Shown here piece by piece: positions 53,757 to 61,950 of a stretch of DNA of 64,000 nucleotides. A program made the position numbers and the translations under genes. Position 1 is the stretch's first letter. Every line of letters begins with the position of its first letter. Under the pieces are notes generated by a model, which was given only the letters and a program-made list of their open reading frames with translations, did not search any database and was not told where the DNA came from. This DNA is from Acinetobacter lactucae (lineage in GTDB: Bacteria > Pseudomonadota > Gammaproteobacteria > Pseudomonadales > Moraxellaceae). Location: the NCBI RefSeq assembly GCF_001605885.1, contig NZ_LRPE01000038.1:209433-273432 (forward strand). Direction: 5' to 3'.

Positions 53757-55634
53757 ATGAACGTATCAAACCGTATCCAAACAGCAGAGCTGGACTGGGA
53801 ATTTGTCGATGGTATCGAGATTCCCATTTCCAAACAATTTGGTGATGTCTACTTCTCTAAAGATAATGGCCTACTTGAAACACGACATGTTTTTCTAAAT
53901 GGTAATGACTTATCAGAACGATTAGCCAATTTAAAAGAATTTGAATATTTCAGTGTAGGAGAAACCGGGTTTGGTACGGGTTTAAATATTCTTGCACTAT
54001 GGCAACTTTGGCAACAAGTCCGTCCTAATAATCAAAGCCATTTACATGCAATTAGCGTAGAAAAATTTCCGTTAAGTAAAGCTGATCTTATTCGCGCTTT
54101 AAATGTCTGGGATGAGCTTAAACCGCTTGCGGATCAGTTAATTGAACAATACCCCCTGCCTATTGCCGGATGTCATCGCTTAACCTTCCCTAAAGAACGT
54201 TTTAGTATTGATCTATGGCTTGGAGATGCGCAAGAAATTTTCCCAAGCATGGCTAAAACTAAAGCTGTGAATGCTTGGTTTTTAGATGGCTTTGCCCCAT
54301 CTTGCAACCCTGACATGTGGGAACAAAATGTTTTAAACAATATTGTCCGTCTCTCGGATTATGGCACTACATTTGCATCTTTTAGTGTCGCTGGCATTTT
54401 AAAACGTGGGCTAAAAGCACATGGTATCGATATCTCTCGTCCGCGTGGTTTTGGACATAAACGAGAAATGCTTAAAGCGGTCTGGAAACTGTCTGAAACT
54501 AATGAAGAGCAGTCACAATTAAAGCAAATAGACTCACTCGGTCTCGGTACAGAACAACAGCATATTGCGATTGTAGGGGCTGGTATAGCAGGTTTAACCG
54601 CGGCGTGGGCATTTGCAGCACGTGGACATCAAGTCACCTTATATGAGCAAACAGAAGCATTATCGGGTGCCTCTGGAAATCCTTTAGCCTTACTTAATCC
54701 AAAACTATGTCCAATTGAACAAAGTCATGAACATCTCATGACCTTAAGTTGGCAACATGCTTTAAATTTTTATAAAAATTTCAAAGCATTCCGCCCACTA
54801 CAAATACAGCAAATTGCATTGAAAAATGCAGATGAACTTCTCGATTTGGTAAATCAGTATCCAGCTCAAGTTGTTACCAACTCAACGAACTTACTTGATA
54901 CTAATTATTCAAGCATATTACTAACTGAGGCTGGTTCCGTTTCACCACATCAACTACGTGATGAAATTTTACAACACCCTTTAATTGCTCTAAAAATTGC
55001 CCATGTCAAAGCACTGGTTCCTTTTGAAAATAAAGTTCAATTGCATGCTGATAATGAGGTTATTGCTGAGGCAGACCATGTTGTTGTGTGCTGTGCTCGA
55101 GAAAGTGCTGCTTTATTTGAAAGCTATCCGCAGTTAAAACCAATACGTGGACAAGTGAGCTGGGTTAATAATACGATTGCTCCCCTGCGTTTAAATGAAG
55201 CTTATAGCTATGGTGGCTATTGCATGCAACTTGATGCCTCACAGATGATTTTAGGCGCGTCTTTCTACCCAAATCGTGAAGATCAAGATGTACTTATCGA
55301 AGACCATGTGCATAACTTTGAATTAATCCACAGTGTATTCCCTAAATATGCTGAAAAATTACCGTCACCTTCGACATGGCAAGGGCGTGCATCTATACGG
55401 GCACAAAGCTTGGATTATTTTCCTCTGGTTGGAAAAATGCTTGAGAATAGTCGAATTTCTACTTTTGCAGGTCTTGGCTCTAAAGGCTTCTTATTTGCCC
55501 CGCTGTGCAGTGAAATCTTAGTTGCCCTGATGTTAGGAGAAGCTTGTCCAGTGCCGGACCGCCTATTACAAAAATTGAATCCTCAACGGTTCCAAAAGAA
55601 AGTGAAACCTAAAAAGCCTTATTTTAAGCCGTAA
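53757..55634 (+). CDS. mnmC: Bifunctional tRNA mnm5s2U34 biosynthesis enzyme
   Basis: MnmC completes the 5-methylaminomethyl-2-thiouridine wobble modification. The 625-aa protein has an N-terminal SAM methyltransferase domain (VGETGFGTGLNILALWQLW, WFLDGFAPSCNPDMW, RPRGFGHKREM) and a C-terminal FAD oxidase domain (IAIVGAGIAGLTAAWAFAARGHQVTLYE, GASGNPLALLNPKLC, AGLGSKGFLFAPLCSE). I use the ATG at 53757 (MNVSNRIQTAELDWE); the longer GTG frame from 53727 overlaps the previous gene. A terminator follows. Confidence 0.96.
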   Translation: MNVSNRIQTAELDWEFVDGIEIPISKQFGDVYFSKDNGLLETRHVFLNGNDLSERLANLKEFEYFSVGETGFGTGLNILALWQLWQQVRPNNQSHLHAISVEKFPLSKADLIRALNVWDELKPLADQLIEQYPLPIAGCHRLTFPKERFSIDLWLGDAQEIFPSMAKTKAVNAWFLDGFAPSCNPDMWEQNVLNNIVRLSDYGTTFASFSVAGILKRGLKAHGIDISRPRGFGHKREMLKAVWKLSETNEEQSQLKQIDSLGLGTEQQHIAIVGAGIAGLTAAWAFAARGHQVTLYEQTEALSGASGNPLALLNPKLCPIEQSHEHLMTLSWQHALNFYKNFKAFRPLQIQQIALKNADELLDLVNQYPAQVVTNSTNLLDTNYSSILLTEAGSVSPHQLRDEILQHPLIALKIAHVKALVPFENKVQLHADNEVIAEADHVVVCCARESAALFESYPQLKPIRGQVSWVNNTIAPLRLNEAYSYGGYCMQLDASQMILGASFYPNREDQDVLIEDHVHNFELIHSVFPKYAEKLPSPSTWQGRASIRAQSLDYFPLVGKMLENSRISTFAGLGSKGFLFAPLCSEILVALMLGEACPVPDRLLQKLNPQRFQKKVKPKKPYFKP

Positions 55635-55648
55635 TAATTTACTTCAAT

Positions 55649-55674
55649 AAAAAAGCACCCGAAGGTGCTTTTTT
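55649..55674. terminator. Bidirectional terminator between mnmC and the rhodanese gene
   Basis: AAAAAAGCACC and GGTGCTTTTTT form an 11-bp stem with loop CGAA. Confidence 0.92.
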
Positions 55675-55989
55675 TTATGCGCCCTGCTCTAAGGGCAAGC
55701 CAGCATCACGAGCTGCACGTGTCCCGCCCATCAGCACGACATATTCACGCGAGGCATCCAATCCTTCTAGTTTCTCAGCTGCACGAGGAGCTTTGCTACC
55801 ACCACCACATAAAATATAAATCGGCTGACCCGCAGAGACCTGGTTCAAAATATCAGCATTCAAATCATTAATTGGGCGATTCACCGCACCTTTAACATGC
55901 CCTTCTGCATAAGCATTAGTATCACGGACATCCCAGATAACAGCATTTTCTGGGAATTCAAATGTTGTAATTTCTTGTTTACGGATCAT
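55675..55989 (-). CDS. Single-domain rhodanese-like protein
   Basis: The 104-aa protein has the rhodanese fold motifs VIWDVRDTNAYAEGHVKGAVNRP and the active loop IYILCGGGSKAPRAAEKL, with the catalytic cysteine in CGGGSKA, so it may transfer sulfur. I use the ATG at 55989 because GGAG lies 6 nt upstream; an open frame extends to 56016. It is divergent from the YajQ gene, 91 bp apart. Confidence 0.92.
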   Translation of the reverse strand: MIRKQEITTFEFPENAVIWDVRDTNAYAEGHVKGAVNRPINDLNADILNQVSAGQPIYILCGGGSKAPRAAEKLEGLDASREYVVLMGGTRAARDAGLPLEQGA

Positions 55990-56080
55990 TGTGCACTCCT
56001 TTGATGTAAACAACACTTGGCAAATGAAGAAAACCCTCTTAGCATCTCAAATATTCTTTCACTTTGTAAAGGTCTAAACT

Positions 56081-56569
56081 ATGCCTTCTTTCGATATTGT
56101 CTCTGAATTAGAGTTATTTGAAGTTAATCATGCTGTACAAAACACACAAAAAGAGATTGCAACACGCTTTGACTTCCGTGGTCATGATGTTTCAGTTGAA
56201 ATAAACGAAAAAAATAAAGAAATCAAAATCAGTACCGAAAGTGATTTCCAGTGTGAACAAGTTTATAACATGTTAGAAAATCATTTTTATAAACGTAAAA
56301 TTGATGTTCAAGCACTTGATCCACAAAAAGCCGCTGCTTCAGGCAAAAATTTTGTACAAGTTATTAAACTTAAAGACGGTCTTGACTCTGATACTGCAAA
56401 AAAAATTAATAAAGCCATTAAAGAAAGTGGCGTTAAAGTGCAATCTTCTATTCAAGGCGACAAAATTCGTGTGACTGATAAAAAGCGTGACACCTTACAA
56501 CAAGTCATGACTTTTTTACGTGAACAACAATTCGGTGTGCCATTACAGTTTAATAACTTTAAAGATTAA
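56081..56569 (+). CDS. YajQ-family cyclic-di-GMP-binding protein
   Basis: The 162-aa protein starts MPSFDIVSELELFEVNHAVQNT and contains RFDFRGHDVSVEINEKNKEIKI, KIDVQALDPQKAAASGKNFVQVI and IKESGVKVQSSIQGDKIRVTDKKRDTLQ, diagnostic of YajQ (UPF0234). Xanthomonas and Pseudomonas members bind cyclic di-GMP and act with a regulator. AAAGG lies upstream of the ATG. Confidence 0.96.
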   Translation: MPSFDIVSELELFEVNHAVQNTQKEIATRFDFRGHDVSVEINEKNKEIKISTESDFQCEQVYNMLENHFYKRKIDVQALDPQKAAASGKNFVQVIKLKDGLDSDTAKKINKAIKESGVKVQSSIQGDKIRVTDKKRDTLQQVMTFLREQQFGVPLQFNNFKD

Positions 56570-56603
56570 TATCTTGTCGGCCATTTAAAGCTAAGGTAAT
56601 CCC

Positions 56604-57098
56604 ATGTCTCAATCCAACCGTCTATCAAAACTAGTAAAAGCAACTTCAAAATTCCCTAAAGGTATTCGGAGCACGCTTTGGAGCAAGGCGTTTGGTCGTA
56701 TCGTGCCAATGGTGGGTACAGCAAATATTCGCTATCTGGAAGTAGACTCAAACCACGTTATTGTCCGTTTAGATAACCAAAAAAATATGCAGAATCATAT
56801 TAAGGGAGTGCATGCTGCGGCTATGGCTCTTTTAGCAGAAACTGCAACAGGCTTTCTAACCGGTTTACATATTCCTGATAATCGCATTTTATTAATCAAA
56901 TCGTTACATGTAGATTATTTAAAAGTGGTTGAAGGCGGTTTGACTGCTACAGCGACATTGTCTGCTGAACAACAAAAGTTTATTGCAGATAATGAGAAGG
57001 GTGAACTTGTGATTCCTGTTACTGTGATTGATGACGCAGGCAATGAACCAATTCAATGCCAAATGCTGTGGGCATGGTTACCTAAACGTAAGAAATAA
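56604..57098 (+). CDS. DUF4442 / hotdog-fold thioesterase-like protein
   Basis: The 164-aa protein resembles DUF4442 hotdog proteins: FGRIVPMVGTANIRYLEVDSNHVIVRL, NHIKGVHAAAMALLAETATGFLTG (the hotdog helix) and KSLHVDYLKVVEGGLTATATL. The N-terminus is basic. It probably acts on acyl-CoA or acyl-ACP thioesters; substrate unknown. AAGG lies upstream of the ATG. It follows yajQ by 34 bp on the same strand. Confidence 0.85.
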   Translation: MSQSNRLSKLVKATSKFPKGIRSTLWSKAFGRIVPMVGTANIRYLEVDSNHVIVRLDNQKNMQNHIKGVHAAAMALLAETATGFLTGLHIPDNRILLIKSLHVDYLKVVEGGLTATATLSAEQQKFIADNEKGELVIPVTVIDDAGNEPIQCQMLWAWLPKRKK

Positions 57099-57131
57099 TA
57101 ACTAATCTAAAGTATTTTTAGATGGTTATTT

Positions 57132-57170
57132 ACCTCAAGATATAAAAACTAATATTTTGTATCTTGAGGT
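57132..57170 (+). promoter_or_regulatory. Hairpin burying the ribosome binding site of the SnoaL-like gene
   Basis: ACCTCAAGATA (57132-57142) and TATCTTGAGGT (57160-57170) form a perfect 11-bp stem with a 17-nt loop. The right arm contains GAGG (57166-57169), 6 nt before the start ATG at 57176. No T-run follows, so it is more likely a translation control element than a terminator. Confidence 0.6.
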
Positions 57171-57175
57171 TAAAA

Positions 57176-57682
57176 ATGAAAAAAATACTAATCCTTTCCT
57201 CTTTATTTACCAGTTTAATATTTACAACAATAAGTTCTCACGCCACCGAACCCCACATTAAAATCAGTAAAGTAACTTCGGCTAAATCAGAAACAATTGA
57301 TAAAGTAAGCGCTCAAAACAAAAGAATAGTGACCGACTTTTATGAAGGTGTCTTTTTAAAACATAAAGTCAAAGAATATGCAGACCGCTATATTGGTCAA
57401 CAATACATTCAGCACAATCCTAATGTTCCAGATGGCAAAGCACCTTTTGTTAATTTCTTCACTGAAAAATTCCAGAAGAATCCGCAAGCTAAAAATGAGA
57501 TTAAACGTGCAATTGCTGAAGGTAATCTTGTCGTTTTACATGTCCATTCGACTGAAAATGAAAAAGATCGAGGAAGAGCGATTGTTGATATATTTCGTGT
57601 AGAAAATGGAAAAATCGTAGAGCATTGGGATGTAATACAAAATATTCCTGAGCAAAGCAAAAATACAAATACGATGTTTTAA
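57176..57682 (+). CDS. Exported SnoaL-like (NTF2-fold) protein
   Basis: The 168-aa precursor has a signal peptide (MKKILILSSLFTSLIFTTIS, cleaved near SHA/TE) and an NTF2-like SnoaL domain: NKRIVTDFYEGVFLKHKVKEYADRYIGQQYIQHNPNVPDGKAPFVNFF and HSTENEKDRGRAIVDIFRVENGKIVEHWDVIQNIP. The IQHNP...G and VEHWDVIQ motifs are typical of predicted SnoaL-like enzymes; no catalytic reaction is known. I use the ATG at 57176 with GAGG 6 nt upstream; that site is in a hairpin. A bidirectional terminator follows. Confidence 0.85.
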   Translation: MKKILILSSLFTSLIFTTISSHATEPHIKISKVTSAKSETIDKVSAQNKRIVTDFYEGVFLKHKVKEYADRYIGQQYIQHNPNVPDGKAPFVNFFTEKFQKNPQAKNEIKRAIAEGNLVVLHVHSTENEKDRGRAIVDIFRVENGKIVEHWDVIQNIPEQSKNTNTMF

Positions 57683-57717
57683 TCCTAAAAATGAGTTCTT
57701 TGTCGAAATTAAAAATT

Positions 57718-57746
57718 AAAGCCTGAATACTGATATTCAGGCTTTA
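57718..57746. terminator. Bidirectional terminator
   Basis: AAAGCCTGAATA and TATTCAGGCTTT form a perfect 12-bp stem with loop CTGA, between convergent genes. Confidence 0.85.
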
Positions 57747-57752
57747 TACGTT

Positions 57753-58169
57753 TTATTGAATATCTAAGAACTTTTGTCTCGCTTCTTCGGGTATTTGACG
57801 CTTATTACCTTTTACATCTACTGCTACAAATGTAAAGACTCCTTCAGTAATGCGTATTGGTTCACGAGAGTCATCATGACTATCCCAAACTTCAATTTGC
57901 ATCTGAATAGAAGTATTTCCAACTTTTAAAATTTTGGTATAGCAGCTAATGACAAAGCCAACTTTTACCGGAACCAAAAAGGTCATTTGATTAATAGAAA
58001 TCGTAGCACAACGGCCACGACTGAAACGTTCTGCGTGAATTGCTCCAGCCAAGTCCATTTGTGACACAATCCATCCACCAAATACATCACCACTCCAGTT
58101 TGTATCTGCTGGCATGGCAATCGTTTGTAAGGATAAAATTCCTTCTGGTTTGGTATAAGCTTCTGACAC
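57753..58169 (-). CDS. Acyl-CoA thioesterase (YciA-like hotdog)
   Basis: The 138-aa protein hydrolyses acyl-CoA thioesters: LQTIAMPADTNWSGDVFGGWIVSQMDLAGAIHAERFSRG is the hotdog signature with the catalytic aspartate in WSGDVFGG, followed by SINQMTFLVPVKVGFVISCYT. I choose the GTG at 58169 because GGAG lies 5 nt upstream and it begins 1 nt after the trxC stop; an open frame continues to 58238 inside trxC. It is the last gene of a three-gene operon with the hydrolase and trxC. Confidence 0.9.
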   Translation of the reverse strand: MSEAYTKPEGILSLQTIAMPADTNWSGDVFGGWIVSQMDLAGAIHAERFSRGRCATISINQMTFLVPVKVGFVISCYTKILKVGNTSIQMQIEVWDSHDDSREPIRITEGVFTFVAVDVKGNKRQIPEEARQKFLDIQ

Positions 58170-58170
58170 C

Positions 58171-58608
58171 TTAGCTCCCGAAATTCGTTTGAAGTTGTTG
58201 ATCGAGCCACTGTTGCAATTCAGGCGCACGTAATGCACCGCTAATACGCGCGACCTCTGTCGTTTTATTCATTAAGACAAGTGTCGGAATACTTCTCACA
58301 TGAAAAGCTTGGCTCAAGCGAGGAGATTCTTCGGTATCAATCTTGGCAAAGATAACGCCTGGATTCTGTTTTGCGACCTGCGCAAAATGTGGAGCCATCA
58401 TTTTACAAGGTCCACACCATTCTGCCCATAAGTCTATAAGAATAGGTAGATCACTATTCGTGATGTAGTTACTAAAATTTTGTTCATTTAGCTCAATTGG
58501 TGCAAGCGGTAGTAATGGCTGATGACATTGCCCACAGCTTGGTTGCTCTGAAAATTTTTCTTCCGGAACTCGGTTTTTAGCACCACACGATGCACATACA
58601 ATAATCAT
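58171..58608 (-). CDS. trxC: Thioredoxin 2
   Basis: This 145-aa zinc-containing thioredoxin has two CxxC zinc motifs at the N-terminus (CASC and CGQC) and a thioredoxin domain with the active site WAEWCGPCKMMAP and the cis-proline loop VRSIPTLVLM. It reduces protein disulfides and is usually linked to oxidative stress. The ATG directly follows the hydrolase stop (TAAATG) and the stop is 1 nt before the thioesterase start. Confidence 0.96.
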   Translation of the reverse strand: MIIVCASCGAKNRVPEEKFSEQPSCGQCHQPLLPLAPIELNEQNFSNYITNSDLPILIDLWAEWCGPCKMMAPHFAQVAKQNPGVIFAKIDTEESPRLSQAFHVRSIPTLVLMNKTTEVARISGALRAPELQQWLDQQLQTNFGS

Positions 58609-59505
58609 TTACATCACTCCTATATGCTGATGTAAAAATTCTAATTGGGTTATCACTGCTTTTTCAAACCATGAACCGTGATAGATATCAAAATGTTTCA
58701 TATCCCATTCATGATAACTCACAAAAGGCGCAATATTTGTCGCGGCTTCACGGCTTGACTCAATAGGAATAAGTGAATCTTTTTGAGCAGCAATAAATAA
58801 AACAGGAATATTAATCTGGCGCACAACTTGGATTGGACGGTATCGCATCAGATTAAAAAAGACACGAGCAGGAACTTCCCCACTCCAATAATAGTCAGGA
58901 TTCACAATCGATAAATAGCCATAATAACTATCTGCAGTAGGCATAAAGCATAGGTTATGTTGATCAACAACAGGCAACCTCTTTGGATTAAGCCCCATCT
59001 TTGATCCCATATAATCCTGACTCGATAGCTTTAATGCTTGGGGATAGCGCTGCAAAGGATAGAGCTTGGCAGTTTCAGCGCCATCTACATAAGGAATTTG
59101 CACTAAAACCGCTTGAATATTCTTTAACTCAGAAGCTAGGCTTAGCGCATAACCCCCACTTAAAGAAGTCCCCCAAAGCACAATCCTTCTGTTATCTACG
59201 AGTTTACAAGTCGAAGCATACTGAATCACCGTCTTCCAATCTTCTAATTGTGAATTGATGGAGACCATTTCTCTAGGCTTGCCAGTACTGCCGCCCCAAT
59301 ATCTGTAATCAAACAAAATAACAGCGTAACCTGCTTGTGCAAATCGCTGGGCATATTGAATGAGTTTAAATTGACGCAATCCGGCAAAACCATGCGCCAT
59401 GATAATTACCGCAGATTTATTATTTGTTTTTGGAATATAAAAGTCAGCTGCGATCATTTCCTGATCACATGGAACATATAAAGGCTCAACCGTATAAGCG
59501 TGCAT
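58609..59505 (-). CDS. Alpha/beta hydrolase
   Basis: The 298-aa protein has a serine hydrolase fold: VIIMAHGFAGLRQFKLIQYAQRFAQAGYAVILFDYRYWGGSTGKPRE, nucleophile elbow LWGTSLSGGYALSLA (GTSLSG), acid region PVLFIAAQKDSLIPIESS and the catalytic His in EWDMKHFDIYHGSWF. GGAG lies 5 nt before the ATG. The substrate is unknown. It heads the operon with trxC. Confidence 0.9.
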   Translation of the reverse strand: MHAYTVEPLYVPCDQEMIAADFYIPKTNNKSAVIIMAHGFAGLRQFKLIQYAQRFAQAGYAVILFDYRYWGGSTGKPREMVSINSQLEDWKTVIQYASTCKLVDNRRIVLWGTSLSGGYALSLASELKNIQAVLVQIPYVDGAETAKLYPLQRYPQALKLSSQDYMGSKMGLNPKRLPVVDQHNLCFMPTADSYYGYLSIVNPDYYWSGEVPARVFFNLMRYRPIQVVRQINIPVLFIAAQKDSLIPIESSREAATNIAPFVSYHEWDMKHFDIYHGSWFEKAVITQLEFLHQHIGVM

Positions 59506-59697
59506 ATGTGCTCCGTGGCATTATGGTCGAAGTAATGAATTTACAAAAAACATCCTGATCGCCTTTTAAAAATCTAGAGCTGTTCTATGACATAAGTTTT
59601 ATCTATGCAGGAACAACCTTTTAGTGTCTTGTATCTCAGGTTAAGCTTAATGCTATGATACAGCATAAGAGGTTTTGTTAAATTTTGGAGTGACGAA

Positions 59698-60033
59698 ATG
59701 TCAGATAATGTTGGTTTCGCAGGTCAAATTGGTCCAGAATACGTTGGCCAAGTTGTAGAAAAAGGATTTAAATCTATTATTAATAACCGACCAGATATGG
59801 AAGGCGGTCCAGAACAACCTACAAGCGCCCAGATTGAAGAAGCAGCACGTCAAGTAGGCTTAGACTATGTTTATCAACCTGTTGTAGCTGGACAGATTAC
59901 TGAGCTAGATGTACGTACTTTTGCTAATCATTATAATGAATTGCCAAAACCTGTGCTGATGTTCTGCCGCACAGGAAACCGTTCAAATAATCTATATCAA
60001 TTAGCAAAACAAATGGATTTGTTAGACGACTAA
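59698..60033 (+). CDS. TIGR01244 family sulfur transferase / phosphatase (DUF442)
   Basis: The 111-aa protein matches the Blh-type DUF442 family: FAGQIGPEYVGQVVEKGFKSIINNRPDMEGGPEQPTSAQIEEAA and PVLMFCRTGNRSNNLYQLA. The C-x5-R loop (CRTGNRS) is the protein-tyrosine-phosphatase/rhodanese-like active site. GGAG lies upstream of the ATG. It is a single gene with its own terminator; the 192 bp before it show no other ORF. Confidence 0.92.
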   Translation: MSDNVGFAGQIGPEYVGQVVEKGFKSIINNRPDMEGGPEQPTSAQIEEAARQVGLDYVYQPVVAGQITELDVRTFANHYNELPKPVLMFCRTGNRSNNLYQLAKQMDLLDD

Positions 60034-60054
60034 GTTTAAAAATTGGTATTCTTT

Positions 60055-60088
60055 AAAACCCTATTTTCTTCTTTAAAGTAGGGTTTTT
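60055..60088 (+). terminator. Rho-independent terminator of the TIGR01244 gene
   Basis: AAAACCCTA and TAGGGTTTT form a 9-bp stem around a 15-nt, partly self-complementary loop, followed by T. Confidence 0.8.
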
Positions 60089-60185
60089 GATAAATTATTT
60101 TGCATATCTCTGCACGAACTCAACAGAACTAAAAATAATATTAATTTAGAGTATTTATATCTTTTGATTCATTTATTAATTTTCT

Positions 60186-60290
60186 ATGAATAAATTTATT
60201 TTCGTTCTTTTAAGCTGTTTAATCGTTAGCGCATGCTCCTCAATGCAGGTAAAACCTACTGTCGGAGTAACGATGGGTACACATCTTTAA
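60186..60290 (+). CDS. Very small predicted lipoprotein (34 aa)
   Basis: This frame encodes MNKFIFVLLSCLIVSACSSM followed by a 14-residue tail QVKPTVGVTMGTHL and a TAA. It has a perfect lipobox (VSAC) after a short signal peptide, giving a mature lipopeptide of about 18 residues. Spacing to a ribosome site is poor, but a terminator follows directly (60294-60323). Tiny lipoproteins of this form are common in Acinetobacter; the function is unknown. Confidence 0.65.
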   Translation: MNKFIFVLLSCLIVSACSSMQVKPTVGVTMGTHL

Positions 60291-60293
60291 AAA

Positions 60294-60323
60294 AAAAGAA
60301 GCAGCTTAAATGCTGCTTCTTTT
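60294..60323. terminator. Bidirectional terminator
   Basis: AAAAGAAGCAGC and GCTGCTTCTTTT form a perfect 12-bp stem with loop TTAAAT, between convergent genes. Confidence 0.9.
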
Positions 60324-60327
60324 CATA

Positions 60328-61803
60328 TTACTTACCATTTGCACAATTTGGATCTATGCCATATGGGCTTAATATATTCGGGGCAATACGATCACTCACA
60401 GTGACATCCTTTTTCAAGTAATCTAAAGTAAGAGATGTAGACCCTTTAATTAAACTTCCCGAAACTGTAGATTTAGCCGTTAGCTGAACAGTTAACCAAG
60501 ACGCATAAATTTTAGGATATTGAATCTTAAGGTCAAAGCGTCCGTTCCCGTCTGTTGTGTATTTATTATTGGTTGCAGCAGTACCAGCATTATTAATATA
60601 CGATACAACTTGTACTGTAGAGTTTTCTTTAAGCGGCTTTAATTGGTTAATAACTTCACCATTAATATTTACAGCTTGAACCGGTGAAGTACATGCGATT
60701 CTGATAGCAGGAAGATACTCATCTGGTTTACCATCTGCAGGATTAGAAGTGTCAAAAAAATCAAATATACCTTTATAGTAGGCAAGAGCATTAACTCCCA
60801 TAACTACATCTTGATTTGGTATCGGTTTACCATCCACATCAGTTACTTGTACTGAGATATTTTTATAGTAATAGACTCCATCCGTTGTATCTTCCATAGT
60901 TGTCGGATTATATGCTACAGCAATTGCACCTACTGCGACTGGTACATCAGAATTAACGACATCGAGTTTATAAGTATAAATTTTTGTTGATTGACCAAAG
61001 TTAGCTTCTAAAACAAGATCATCTGTTACAAATTGAGCAACACTATATGATGAGGATCTTTGATTTTCATTAAAAGATAAAGTATAGGTGATCTGACCAT
61101 TTGCATCAGTTTGAGTAGCATTTGGTGTAAATCTAACACCGTTTGAGACTGAATTTTTAACTTTAAGTGTGATCGCTTGATTTGCTAAAGTTGCACCATT
61201 TGCATCTACAGCTGTTAATGTAACAGTTGTCTGGTCTCCCCTAACATTTAAAGAAGTTTTTGTAGCATCAAACAATACAATACTAGTGGTATCAGCCTCA
61301 ACGGTACTATTGCTACCTGTTACTGTTACAGTCTGTTCTTGAGTAAGCGCACCATTATTTGTAGATACAATTAATTTAAAACCATTTTTCACCAACTCAT
61401 TTATTGAACTTGATGTTTTTGGAGTTTTTATAATGTATACAGCATTACCTGCTGCATCTGTAGTTTGAGTTGATACCCCTTCTAGAGATACATTATTTGT
61501 TGGATCAACTAACGCCAAATTAATATTAGCACCAGCAACACCACCTTTATTTTTGTCTAAAGCTCTAACCGTAACTGTTAAAGTATCATTCGTCGCTGCA
61601 ACTGATAATTTATCTAATTCGATCTTTAAAGCTGTAGCAGTGGCCTGCTGTGATCCACTGTTATTGTTTTCAGATGAATTACTATTGGATGAGCCATTTT
61701 GATAATAACCATCACCACCGCCCCCACCACAACTTGCTAACATAATTGATACAGCAATAGCTGACAACTTCAAGGTAAGTTGTTTTTTATACATACTTTT
61801 CAT
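60328..61803 (-). CDS. Bacterial Ig-like (invasin-type) lipoprotein
   Basis: The 491-aa precursor has a signal peptide with lipobox LASC followed by GGGGG and a Ser/Asn-rich linker (about residues 35-52), so it is surface or periplasmic lipoprotein. The rest shows repeated Ig-like units of the Big_1 type: LTVTVRALDKNKGGVAGANINLALVD, TVTLTAVDANGATLANQAITLKV, VQVTDVDGKPIPNQDVVMG, each with a DANGxxxxxxxL pattern. Such domains occur in adhesins and surface proteins. The start is uncertain: ATGs at 61803 and 61794 both follow GGGGA. It ends PNCANGK. Confidence 0.85.
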   Translation of the reverse strand: MKSMYKKQLTLKLSAIAVSIMLASCGGGGGDGYYQNGSSNSNSSENNNSGSQQATATALKIELDKLSVAATNDTLTVTVRALDKNKGGVAGANINLALVDPTNNVSLEGVSTQTTDAAGNAVYIIKTPKTSSSINELVKNGFKLIVSTNNGALTQEQTVTVTGSNSTVEADTTSIVLFDATKTSLNVRGDQTTVTLTAVDANGATLANQAITLKVKNSVSNGVRFTPNATQTDANGQITYTLSFNENQRSSSYSVAQFVTDDLVLEANFGQSTKIYTYKLDVVNSDVPVAVGAIAVAYNPTTMEDTTDGVYYYKNISVQVTDVDGKPIPNQDVVMGVNALAYYKGIFDFFDTSNPADGKPDEYLPAIRIACTSPVQAVNINGEVINQLKPLKENSTVQVVSYINNAGTAATNNKYTTDGNGRFDLKIQYPKIYASWLTVQLTAKSTVSGSLIKGSTSLTLDYLKKDVTVSDRIAPNILSPYGIDPNCANGK

Positions 61804-61950
61804 TTCCCCAATCTTTCCTAAAGGTATAAGATTTTTTAATTATTTATTTTATTAGTGTAATCATATTCACCACACTCTGTAAACATAAATTACATTATGT
61901 TTTATTATGTAACTCATTAAATGAAAAATTTATAGATATCAGGATTCATA

